A DNA stretch of 64,000 nucleotides from Oscheius onirici (taxonomy: Eukaryota > Nematoda > Chromadorea > Rhabditida > Rhabditidae): the NCBI GenBank assembly GCA_932521025.1, contig OW051470.1, positions 7,674,501-7,738,500 on the forward strand, in the 5' to 3' direction. This document shows positions 44,948 through 56,600 of the stretch, one piece after another (position 1 is the first letter of the stretch; the number at the start of each line of letters is the position of its first letter). The notes below the pieces were generated by a model that was not told the DNA's origin, did not search any database, and saw only the letters and a list, made by a program, of their open reading frames with translations. Both the position numbers and the translations under genes were made by a program.

Positions 44948-47900
44948 ATGTGGGCCCTTCTACTTCTGGCCCACACGGCCGAGACCGTCCTCTTCAACAT
45001 CAGCTCCCTGCCCGTCATACCGGGTCTCGAAGCCATGACTTCCGACAAATATCCGCACTTTACCATGGTCGAGCACGTCAGTCGCACGAAACAGCATCGA
45101 CATAGACGAGAAGTCATAGCTGGGCCAATTTACGACTGGCAGAGCTACGAGATTCCCTACCAGATCTGGGGAGGCGACTGTGAGTCTCTTTCTCTCTCTG
45201 TTTCGAGCGCACCAGTCTCAAGAGGTCCAGATCGGAAGTGGATCGTTTGCTGCCATCTTTGGACGAGCGCGAAAATAACAAGCTGTAGCAAATGACACAA
45301 AGAAGGTCACAAAACAGCTTTTTAAAGGTATAAATATTTTCAAACCGCCTTTTTCTAGCACCAGGGCATATTTTCGCAATTTCGGATGTTTTGAAAAAAT
45401 GTAGAGCAGATCGAAAGCTATAACTTTGCAGAACTTCGTAAATCTTAAAAATGCTTTGTTTTGTCTAAAAAGGGTCCCAGAAACCACAATTTGCAACGGA
45501 GTTCAGTTGTTGTACCAAACATTCTCCGACTATTTCGTTGTTCAGTGCCATTGGTCGGTGGCTATACATGACTTTATTGGGGATCGTCCGTTCGTAACTA
45601 GATCAGAGTCCGCATCGATGGCAAAACCGTGACCATATGATTTTCGATGATATGTTTGTGACCTTTTTCGGGAGTTGCGTCAGCGCTCGCTCTCGCTACC
45701 AGTTCGCCGCTGGAAAAAAGGCTCTAAACTGTCGAGAGAGGGAACGATCGAGAACACGAACCGGATAACTGCTGACAATCTTGACTGCGCGATTGACCTC
45801 CAGTGGGACAAAAACAGGACCGAGCTTTTTTGGCAGTTTACAGACAACAACAGGGTTTTTCGGATATAGCTGCCAGACAGTTTTGAATCAAAAGTGAACA
45901 AAAAGTTTCGGTATTGTGGTCTGCTTGAACAATCATTTTACGCTATTAAGTTATATATATGTACCTGCAATGCGAAAATTGTGGATTCTGAGCATCCCAT
46001 TAATTAGTGAACTCACGTCAGTATTAGACCAATATTTCCTATATAAAGTCACGTTTTTTTGCTCTACAGATGATTGTAGAAGTTGGCAATGTTCAAAGTT
46101 GTAGAGCCTCAAGAACTAGTTTTGCTGAACTTCAAAGTAAAAAAAAACTTTGACGATTATTCTCCCAATAATGGCAAAAAGTAGCAATCTACCAGAATCA
46201 CGAAATGGCTTTCTTTTTCAGACAACTTCCAAAATCTAATCCGACGTGGAATTCGAATGTGGGAAGAGAACACCTGTCTGCGGTTTCGGGAAAATCTGCA
46301 GGTATGGTCCCCTCAATATTTTCTCGTTCCTTATTTTGACATTCGCAACATCCAAAGAGATAAGAAGCAGTACAGTTTTTGACAGCTGTTATCTCTCTGT
46401 CTCTCTAAAAAAAAAGAAGACCCGAAAATGATCGACGATCTCTTTAGGCCCGTGACGCGATTCGGTACGTGCTCGAGAAGGGAGACAGCTGCTTCACCGA
46501 GTACATCGGAAGGAATGGAGGACACCAGGACATCATCATTGGAAGCGAGTGTGCAGAGGTAGGTGAACCGGATCGTGCAGTCTGACCTTCGCGGCTTCTC
46601 ACACACTGCTTTACTCAGAAAGATCTGGTCCACCTGTGGGCAGATCTCTAAACCGAACGCTGTACTTTACAGAGGGGATTAGGGAAACTGAATTCCAAGG
46701 ACGGGAAGAGAGGGAAGAGTCTAGACTAGGGGTATGTGGAGAGTCAGGGGCCGGTGACAAGAGAGAAATAGAATGAAAGTGAGAGAAAGAGTCAGTGGAC
46801 TAGACTGCTTAGTTACTTTTGGGAGTCAAGATTAGAAGTTGTGCGTATACCAAATACAGTAACTCACCTAGCTCACAGTCAGAAACGTGACTCTCCAAAC
46901 CTTTAGGACAGCAAAATCATGTACACTTGTGAGTGGCATCGAGTCAAAAATCTTCGATTCCGATTCGAGTCTAGTCAGAAAGACGAGTCGAGTCGGGTCA
47001 AGTCGCCTGGACTTGAATCGACTCGACTCGGAATCGAGTTGCCCAAGAATACTTATGAGTGTGACAGAGAGTTCTAGTCTCTGTCACACGCTGTTTGATT
47101 GTGAGAGTACAAACTTCGTAGAACTGAAAGAGTGAAACGCTTGTCTATTTAATCAATGGCAATATTCTCATACCAACTATAAATGCACAGTCTCTCTGAA
47201 ACTCCTTCGTCCTGCCCTTGTTCTCTTTCCTAGTACTGTCCCCATACTCTCTTGATCTTTCTCTCTTTCGATTCACTCAAAAGTACCAGAAACGATCTCT
47301 CTCCTCTCTCCACATTACTGCCTCTCTTCTCCGAAAATAGTTGTTTTGGCCCACGGGCGTTCGTGTTTCATAGACAGTTTCAGAGAGACTAGTCGTTCGA
47401 GTGTTTGTTCACACAATCCCAACCGACTACTGCTGGGGAGAGGGAACAAGGCAATATGGGGATCAGTCTGGTAATGAACTCTGTTTGGATTTCTGTCTCT
47501 CTGCCCTCAGGCCGGTGGCAGACCGGTCCGAGATGACGAGTGACGCTCATCCTCTCCGTAATTCGACGGGTTTGAAACTGGAGGGATTGTGACTGGGGTC
47601 CAATAACTTTCTCGACGAGGGGGAACCAAGCTCATTTCAGGAATATGTGGTGGCTCATGAGACTGGTCATGCTCTCGGATTCTGGCATACGCATCAGAGA
47701 CCCGACAGGTGAGCTCTTTCAGTCTTGATATTCTCATGTATCTTACTTTGCCTCGTTCAAATTATTCAAGTTCTTTGCTCTATTTTGTGTAACCCGTCCA
47801 GTTATTCCCAGTCTATAAATGTTCTTCTTATAGTCTGACTCAAGCCCTGTAAATCTAAAGCAATCCATACTCTTTATCATCTTTTCCTTGTTATTGTTCA

Positions 47901-50900
47901 GTCTGTCGAAGACTTTCTTGCCGCTTCTCTCTTTCTCAATATTTTCTTTTTGGTACCACTGTCAAAACTGGGTGGAGAAAGTTAGCCACTTTGTTTTAAC
48001 TTATTCTCTTTCTCACACTCTGATCACTTCATCCGTGCTTCCTCTTTTTATTCAGAACTGGACAGAGCACTGAAAATTGTTGGTAACTGTCCCACTCCCT
48101 GTCTTTGTACTCGGTCAACTGTTAGAGATCTCTTCTTCCCTCTTTTAAACCCATTACCAAGCATACCTCTTTTTACTCCGAACTGTGATTAAATAGCACT
48201 AGGGAAGAATGGGTTGCAGTTATCCAGCAACAAGAATTGTCCTTGTTTTTCCTACAGTCGCTAGGCCAATCAGTTCAATAGAACTTTTCAAATTTACTGT
48301 GAATCTTCTTATACTGTCTCTACTGAACTGAACACCGATCGACTCAGTTTCCATGATTGTCCCCGTTTTATGTCCTTGTACTCATCCTCTCCCAGTCGTT
48401 CTACTCTTACTGAACTGACTCTGTTCCTTTCTTTCTGTCTACTGAAGTCAACTGATCCAACTCTTCTGTCAGTTCTGTAATCACACGCTTTCAGTCTTTC
48501 TTCTCTAGCCAAAAATCGAGACAAAAAAGACCCCCCGTTCTCCAGCTGGTCCCTCTGTTTTCGCCGTCCAGATGTTGATACTCATGACTGTTTGTCTGCC
48601 GTTCCCATCTATCTCTCCCGGCCGCTCGCTCGCGCCTCAATATATCAATATTGTTACAGAGATCGTTACGTCTCGATCAATTGGAAAAATGTCATGGAGG
48701 AGGCCACCGCCAGCTTCATGCCCTTCCGAAGCATGCTTCAAGCTTTCGGAATCCGACAGGTTGGTCCCTCTTTTTCGTTAGTTCCTTCCTCTCTTTCTGT
48801 GAGAGAGACAGTCAAGATTAATGAGCCTTGTTGATGTCGCAAAGGGGCTCTGTTGACTAGATCCCGGTGTCCTTCGAGGTCGGTACGAGGAAAGGATGAG
48901 TCAAGGATGTCAGAGACTGCTTTTTTGTTTCCCCTCCAGTCTATGACTGGAAGGCCAGCCAGCTGTCGGCTGTCAGTATCGGGGCCTTTGATCCATTGGC
49001 CAAGACCAACAACCAGGACATTGTCACTTCCTTTGTCCTTTAGCGAATCAGAAAAAGAAGCTGGTAACGGAATTTTTTCAGGTCTCTCCCAGACGGATAC
49101 CGTACGACTACGGATCACTGCTTCATTACCATGCCGTCGCTCATGCTGTTAAGGTTAGGTATGGGGAGGGGTGGGAAGACAAGATACCGAATACAGGGAC
49201 AGAGATAGGAAGACGGGCTAGACAGAGATATAGGGACAGGTGCAAAAAGAGATTCATGGGGTCAAGATTGTACCGCTGTTTTCCTGAAAAGAAGGAAGAA
49301 TAACGCCAAGGAAAGACAGCGTTTTAAGTACGCATACTTTCGTATCAATTCTTTACACTCACTCCATACGAACAAGGCTCAAACGTGCCTTTCTTACTCC
49401 TACTGTCCCTGTCTCTGTCCGGTGAAAGTATTTTTCTGCGACAGAAGCGAAAGTTCTACCAATTACGAAGTAACCGTAACTGTTATATCCATTTTTAATT
49501 GCTCCCAAGGAAAAGTTTTGAAAAGTTCATTTGAAAAATTCAAAAGCAATTAGTCAGTTCTGGGATACAACAGTTAGGGGAATATTGCTAAAATCGTCTG
49601 TGGTAACTTTTAAAGAAGGTGATAAAATTCATGGGACGGGAGAAGCCTAGGAACAGACAGAGAGTTTGCAAATAAAGGGGAATCTCCCCTTCTAGTCCTG
49701 AAAGGACGTTGTTTCTGTAAAGATTGTCATAATGTCTTTCAACTGAAGAAATTTGAACCAATTCCATTTCCTCTTTTAGTTCTCCGTCTCTTTACTCACA
49801 CTCTCCGTCTTTTCTCTGATCCAAGGCTTTTTCTGTCCAGTAACAGTTAAACTACAAATATGGCAGACAGAAAGTGGTATTCTTCTTACCTTCGTATTCT
49901 CTCATATGTTCCCTGACTGTTCTTATGATCTCTGCCATTCAAAGCGACCCAGACTCTACCACAATAACTATATTGTAGCTCATATTTGCCATTCAGGTCT
50001 CCGACTTTACTATCGTGCCGAAAGAGCTAAAATATGTAACTACGATGGGAACTGAACGGATGGCTTTCCTAGACGCGAAGGTGATCAACGACATTTATTG
50101 TCCGAGTGAGTTCCCCCGGAGAGAGACAGACTGTCTGGAAGAGAGTCTAGACAGAGAGACACAATTTATTGAAGAAAAGCAGACAGAGTTCAAGGTCATT
50201 CAAAGAGTTGCAGACGCCTGTTCGGGTCGATCAAATCTTCGATGTGTGGCCGGCGGCTACCCCGATCCGAACAATTGTGCGATCTGTCGCTGTCCGGAAG
50301 GGCTGGGTGGGGCTGATTGCAGCTTGTTGCAGCCGAGTAGTGAGTTGAGAAGAGATCGTTTGAACTGGGAATTGATTTCAGATTGTGGCGGCGAACTACA
50401 TGCGACTGACACCTGGCAGACGCTAAGCAGCCCACCTGGCAAAGACTTGTAAGTCTATCGAGTAGTTTCCTTTGCCCTGTTTACTCGTTTTTCGTTAATT
50501 TTGAGTCCAAAAGGTACTTTTTTCAAAAGATAGGCCAGAGCAAGAACTATAACTTTACAAAACGTTGAATGGCACGAAAATCTTGATTTGACCCGGGGAA
50601 AAAATATTCCTAGTTGATCAAATGGTTACGGCAGTAAACGTTTGTAGGTAAATAATTGGGTTTTTGCACAGGAATAAGTAAACTCTGTAGATTAAAAACG
50701 TAAAAAGCTCTGTAGATTAAAAACGTAAAAAAATCCGGAAGAACAGGAATTGTAGCAGAAAACCGAAAAATTTCCACGGTAAAGTACAAGCTGACCCTTC
50801 TTTTTCTTTTCAGACATTGCTATTGGCGAATTTCGGTGCCAGAGGGATCGCGTGTACGGTTCCGGCTGTCGGACGGCGAATTCCCATGCTCGTAGGTTCA

Positions 50901-51599
50901 GTCTCGCGTGTAGAAAGTATAATCCATTTGTAGCTACGGCTGTCAGAGCTACGTCGAAATCAAACACAAGCTGGATGTTCGGCTGACCGGATTCAGAAGG
51001 TACGTTTGAGAAAAAGGAAAATGTTAGAAAAAACGAGTTTACGGGACACGGAAGGTACTCTTTGTTTCAACTCGTCTCCCATCCAAGGTCACAGAAAAGA
51101 GACGAAGATTTTCGAAAAATGGCTGATCTGAAAAAAAAAGTCAGTTTTCGGCTTCTCGGGTTCCAGATGAAAAAGTAGAGATCTCGTCTTTCCAGCATTC
51201 GGCCATACAAAAATAATGGGAAGTAAGAAACAGCTGATCAAACAACTTAAAGCTTGTTTTTCGGCTGCTTTTTGCTTCCTGGTTCTCCCGCAATTGTTTA
51301 CTATCATTCTGGCCGTTCCTTCCGAAAAAAAAAACCCGTAAAAACATGCAATCGATGAATAAGATTGGAAGAAAGGCGTCATCGCGCCAATTCAGCGACA
51401 GACTGAGATTTATCTCGAGACCCAAATTCCAGACTTCGTTGCAGGACTAAGATTTACAATCCTTTAAAACCAATACTTTTCCAGCTGCTGTTACCGACCA
51501 AAGGAGGACACCGTCTCCGACCACAATCAGATTTTCATCATCTACCATCCAAACTCCAGGACGGCCAGATTTACGCTCCGTTTTAAGCGCCAAATTTGA
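44948..51599 (+). CDS. Secreted astacin metalloprotease with EGF-like and CUB domains (NAS family)
   Basis: Twelve exons (44948-45179, 46222-46301, 46448-46558, 47641-47708, 48660-48759, 49082-49153, 49997-50105, 50214-50339, 50382-50448, 50814-50891, 50934-50999, 51485-51599) give 407 residues. MWALLLLAHTAE is a short signal peptide; RHRR at 51-54 is a furin-like site ending the propeptide. The zinc motif HETGHALGFWH (147-157) with QRPDRD is complete. The Met-turn reads SLLHY (209-213) where astacins have S-x-M-H-Y; the zinc-binding Tyr is kept. An EGF-like module (NNCAICRCPEGLGGADCSLL, about 258-300) and a CUB domain (about 300-407) follow. Nematode NAS enzymes of this layout process cuticle, collagen or eggshell proteins. 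Introns are long for this window (up to 1.1 kb), unlike neighbouring genes. A TTTCAG acceptor lies 20 bases upstream of the ATG. Confidence 0.92.
50683..50731. repeat. Tandem duplication of 25 bp
   Basis: CTCTGTAGATTAAAAACGTA followed by AAAA occurs twice in tandem in astacin intron 9, suggesting recent slippage. Confidence 0.8.
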
Positions 51600-52843
51600 G
51601 AGAAAAGCCACGAAGATGCCATCAGATTTTTTGCTAGCTCAGGGATCTCCCCGCTCTACCCGGTGACACAGTTCCTAGTTTCTTCTAATAACCATACGGG
51701 CCCGTTTTTGTCTTGTACATACATACTGTCAAAATGAATGAACACGTTTTTTTCTTCAAAAGACAGATTTATTCCTGTGTAATATTCAGAGGAAAGGGAG
51801 CAAACTGTAGGGAAAGTCTGGAGGTATACTGAGATATAGTCTAACACTAAAATTTAGAAGAGAGAAAAACTACTCGGAAAGGGAGAATATATGAGTGTGT
51901 GAGTAAAACTCAACACACGGAGCCCGTCTTGTGGAACCAAGAGAAGGAGGAGTTTTGAAATTCTTTTCAAGGTGCCAGCAACGTCTATTTCTGATTGTTT
52001 GTGGATATAAGGCTTAGCGACCAGTCCCGGGAGAAACAAAATAGAGAGAGTTCTGTTGGAATGGGTGTTGGCGTAACAAGGTTTCTGTGTGATAAAGGTT
52101 ACAGCATCTCGTAACAAGAATAGGGTAACAGTTTGGAATAGATAGAATCTAACAGAAAGGGAGGAAAACAAAGGAGGGAAGAGGTAAGTGAGAGTCTCAA
52201 AGAGTCAGGAAGAGAGTCTAGATTGCTCAGAACAGATAAAGAAGAACAGAGCTAGACCTCTCTGTAGCTCCCAGTCTTTGAAAAGGACGATTTACACCGG
52301 GAAGGAACCAGAAAACAAGAAAACGAAACGAGAGAGTCGGTAACAATAGAGGAAGGGAACCAGTGTGTGTAGGTAGAGGAGAGAAAACAGACTGTAACTA
52401 TGTTTGGGCCACAAGAACAAACAGAACTACTTCCTCTAGGTACGGAGAATCTATGCGCAGACGTGTGCAATTGTTTCGAGGGGCGATGGTTGCGAAAAGC
52501 CAACAACACACTATGACCAATATACAGAGAGAGAAAGGGAGGGAGAGAAAGAAAGATTGGGAAAAGTGATACGTGAATTGATTTTAGGCCGTGACCACGA
52601 CGGACGTCTGTGGTTTCAATGAGGGACGTTTGCTGCCGGCTGCTGTTGTCGTCGAGGCCAGGTATACGCTGAACGAAAAATGAGAAAAAAATTTGAGTGG
52701 AGTATTCTGAAGGAATTTTACGAAAATTTGCGAGGAGTATTTTTGAATTTCGCGGTTAATTTTTTTTCGAACTTTGAAGGTAAAATTCGATTATTTTTAG
52801 GCTCTGATCAGTTCCGCAGGAGGAGAGGCCGCCGAAGATCCTG
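51600..52843. other. 3' region of the astacin gene, with one exon-like island
   Basis: No complete gene is present. At 52589-52661 an acceptor (ATTTTAG), a 73-base open stretch (AVTTTDVCGFNEGRLLPAAV) and a GGTATAC donor look like an exon, and 52801 on again follows a TTTTTAG. Their frames do not join to the astacin, whose CUB domain already ends at 51599. It could be an alternative 3' exon or a relic. Confidence 0.35.
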
Positions 52844-52900
52844 GTCCAAAGTGATGAAACTACCGACTAAAGGAATTGTTGTTATTTTTTTTCTTCATAC

Positions 52901-52906
52901 AATAAA
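52901..52906 (+). terminator. AATAAA in left arm of the inverted repeat
   Basis: It is oriented with the astacin gene but 1.3 kb after its stop codon. Confidence 0.4.
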
Positions 52907-53542
52907 GAACCCACAAATATCTTTATACGTGTTTCGATTACCAGTATCCTAACAAGATCTGAAATAAACAGTAGTCAGAGAGCGTCTGTGAAAACATCTG
53001 AAACAGAGATGCTCTATTGGAACATTATCAATTTCAAAACGTACCAGATGATCTTCACTTGTACTCTCTCGATCATGATGTTTTTCTCCGTTAGAAGAAA
53101 GTTATTGACCGATTGTTAATGAGTCGTTGCCACAAATGTTAGGCGGAAGAACATTTGTCGAGTCTGTGGCTATCCGTACAAACTGTTATAGACCTTTATA
53201 GGGACCAATAATATACTCTCCATTCCAGTTTCTTAGAGACCCGATGAAAATTGAATGTGCAGTATCGCTTTTACGGATAGCCACAGACTCGACAAATGTT
53301 CTTCCGCCTAACATTTGTGGCAACGACTCATCAACAATCGGTCAATAACTTTCTTCTAACGGAGAAAAACATCATGATCGAGAGAGTACAAGTGAAGATC
53401 ATCTGGTACGTTTTGAAATTGATGATGTTCCAATAGAGCATCTCTGTTTCAGATGTTTTCACAGACGCTCTCGACTACTGTTTATTTCAGATCTTGTTAG
53501 GATACTGGTAATCGAAACACGTATAAAGATATTTGTGGGTTC

Positions 53543-53548
53543 TTTATT
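53543..53548 (-). terminator. AATAAA poly(A) signal of the AKAP1-like gene
   Basis: It lies 110 bases after the stop on the minus strand, inside the right arm of the inverted repeat. Confidence 0.6.
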
Positions 53549-53657
53549 GTATGAAGAAAAAAAATAACAACAATTCCTTTAGTCGGTAGTTTCATCACTT
53601 TGGACTTATTCATTTCTACTATTTGCATTCATCACAGACAGATTACCAGCTTTCCTC

Positions 53658-56600
53658 TCAGTCTTGGTTTCTTCCGCCTTCATAGACACGCAAAGTCATT
53701 CGATCACAGTCATACGGGAGCCTATGAAATTTAACAAATACGACGTCGTTGCGTTAAAAAATTTTTCGGCTTCGCCGAAATTTTGCGAGAAGTAATTCAG
53801 TTTTCAAAATTTGCGAGGAGTCATTTACAATGGTTGTGAGCCAGCGCATACCTGGTCGAAGCACGCACGAGTTTGGACGGATCGCTGGCCTTGGCAAAAC
53901 CGTGGTCCATTAGCATTCGATCGAGTCGGTGAACCTGAAATTGAGAGAATTTAGAAAGTGTATCTATTGTTCTTTATATGGGTCTCAAAATAATATGAAG
54001 AGATTACGATCACTCTGCTGTCTGAACAAACTAAAAAGGTTAAGTTACAAAACGGTGTTCCGGGTCATATAAAAGTTCGTAGAGCAAAGTCACTTTCGTT
54101 TTTAAAGCTCTTAAAAACCAACCTTTCCATCATCCTCCTCGGTAAACGTCAGTTCGACCATGTTTACGGCGTCGTCAGAATGTTTTCCGATCAGCGTGGC
54201 ATTGATGACCTTGTTCATGCACTTGCTCTTGAAGAAGTCCTCGGCCGACATTCCCCAGTTCCATGTTCCGTCCACGGGCTGCACATGGGCCAGGTAGCAT
54301 TCTGTCGCTTGGAAAGGCAGCGTCATGAGATCAGTACTACAATTTTTGATTAATTAGCCTGAAATGAAAAGAATACGAACCGAATTTGACGGAGATCAGC
54401 TCGGGGCAATGTCGTGTAGCCACCATAGTCGACGAATCTGACGAGAACCTCGTCCGTCTCCTCGTAGTACATGTGAGTAACTGCGCGGAACCATGCGTTC
54501 AGGACGGGAGCGGCACATAGCAGACCGGCTGGAATTAGCGCTTTAGGCACACGGTATTTCTGGGATACAATATTAATCGCTTGGTTCAAACAGCAGTTCT
54601 TCGTATCAATATCAAATTTGATCCATTTTTGGGAAAAATTGAATACTTGGGCAAGGCGGAAAGGTAATCTATGAATTTGGTTTCTACATGGCTCGCATAA
54701 CGAAATGCGAATAGGCTCCGGTCATTTGACAAGCCATAGCAAATCTTACAGGTCTAGATCTTATAGAGCAAGGTCAAAATGTCACAGAAAAAGCGTTAGA
54801 AAAAACCTACATTGACAGGGTTTCGGCAGCTCTGGGATGTTCTGATTGCCGCGAGAGTACAGACTGAGCATGTAGAGATCGAGCTGATTCAAGCTGCTAA
54901 AGCTCGGATGTGTCGGCTGTTGGAGGAAGAAGTGTCCTGGACTGATGGCACACGAGACGCTAACTTCACAGGGAACCGACTCGGGCAGCGTTAACCAGCA
55001 TGGCTGTGCCGTCATGGCGTCAAAAACGTGGTGTGGTAGTGGTGGCGGCAAGACGGGCTGCAGATTCAAGTCGGGAAAACGGCCGTTGGGGAATCTGCTT
55101 CGGAGCATGTGAAGACACTTGTTGATCTCTTCTCTCTTTCCTCGGACCTTAATTTTTAGCTTTTTTTAGGCACAGAGAAAAGGACAAACCTGACAAATTT
55201 GATGAGTGTTAATCTTCTCCGGTGTGTGATGTTGACGAATGAGCATTTTGACATTTGTACGGACACTCAGCTCCTTGATCGTCTTTCCCTTGATACCGAT
55301 CACGAGGCCGACGAGCGTATTTGGAATCTCAAACTCGTACATGGGCAGGTTCTCGGAGCCATCGTCCATAGGCGAAAGGCTGGAAGCGAGACCGCCCGTA
55401 GCACGTCCAGAATCTTGAGAAGAAGCCTGAAAATGAAGATGATTAGTTGGCAATTATTTTTAGCCCCTATATGACCAGTTAGCTAGACCAGCTTTCCGTA
55501 TTATCGACCAAAAATTATTGTAGGCTGAACTTTCTCAGAGACTACGACCAATTAATCCTCAAAGTTCGTTATATGCTTATTTTCAAACCAGTAAGCTTTA
55601 AAATTTAAGAAAACAGTCCAGAAAACTTACGGAAGAAGTGCTGGCAGAGCAGCTGCTAGATCGAACAGAATCACGACTGCTGTGTCTACGCATGCTAGAT
55701 CTACTCGTAGTAAGTGGCGTAATGGTCAATGGCAGAACAAGAGGCGGCGATTGAGTCTCAATCCTTGGGCTGAATTGCTGAGGAATAATAGAACAGAAAC
55801 CAGGCGGTGGAGGAGGATAATGATGGTACCGCGGTATTAGAGGAGGCGGAAGATGTGTAGGAATGAGCTGTGGCGGTATCAAGACGGCTGGCTGCTGTTG
55901 CATTAGCATGCTCTCATCCGCAAAAGGAAGGGACGAGGGTGTAAAAAACTGCGGGCGAAAAGTGAAAGGGGCACTGATCGCGAGGAGGGGCGGAGCTCAC
56001 GTGTGGAAGAGACCCAGGGCAGGCCGGCAAAAAAGTGCGCAGTCGGCCATGAGACGCAGACTGACGATACGGCTGTGGAGGGCATCGCCAGACAGTGAAG
56101 GGGCTGTCTGGGACGAGAGGGCGCAGACAGTCGCTCGCGTTCGAATTTTTGCGTAGCTTTTTTGACATTCTGCCAAGCTTTTCTGGCGGCCAACGCTGGG
56201 GAAAGGTGAGGGAAAGGTTTCGAGCATTTAATATGGAAGAGGATCGTAAGAAGCCATTTTTGCCTTATTTACGTAAGAAAATAAACGTAAATCAAGCAAA
56301 AAATTATTTGTGGAAGGAGATAAAAATGGAATCGAGGACGAAAAAAACACTAAAATCAGCTGACAAGGACATGTGCTCTCGGCGCTGTCAGCAATTACGA
56401 CGGCGATCAAAATGGCACGATTTTGGGAGGAAATTTGAATTTTTAGCGATCGAAAGAGGTAAAAAGGAAACAACAGTAGAGGAAAACAATCACTTGGCAA
56501 TGGAGGAATTACGAAAATAGCAAAAAAATTAGCAGAAACGAGGCATGCTCGTCATTTCCTCGATTTTTGTGCAAGTATGACAAAAATCCGGGATTATGAC

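Larger units (their letters stand above)
52844..53605. repeat. Near-perfect 335-bp inverted repeat with 93-bp spacer
   Basis: Arm 1 is 52844-53178 and arm 2 is 53272-53605. By eye they differ at only about three or four positions. The pair sits between the converging astacin (+) and AKAP1-like (-) genes. Each arm holds one AATAAA in the direction of the adjacent gene (52901-52906 plus, 53548-53543 minus). The right arm starts 53 bases after the AKAP1-like stop, so it would form that gene's 3' untranslated region. Confidence 0.9.

Noticed and set aside
46940..47040. GAGTCGAGTC-rich patch considered as a satellite or CRISPR-like array
   Set aside because: The units are irregular without constant spacers. 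It is a degenerate simple repeat in an astacin intron. No CRISPR array was seen anywhere, as expected for a eukaryote.
52683..52952. 90-codon plus-strand frame across the left arm of the inverted repeat
   Set aside because: The frame is AT-rich, lacks domain features and is mirrored in the right arm; it is better explained as non-coding repeat.
56095..56520. 141-codon plus-strand frame rich in Lys/Arg/Glu
   Set aside because: It lies within the 2 kb intron of the AKAP1-like gene, has no family resemblance or splice context, and biased composition alone can keep it open.
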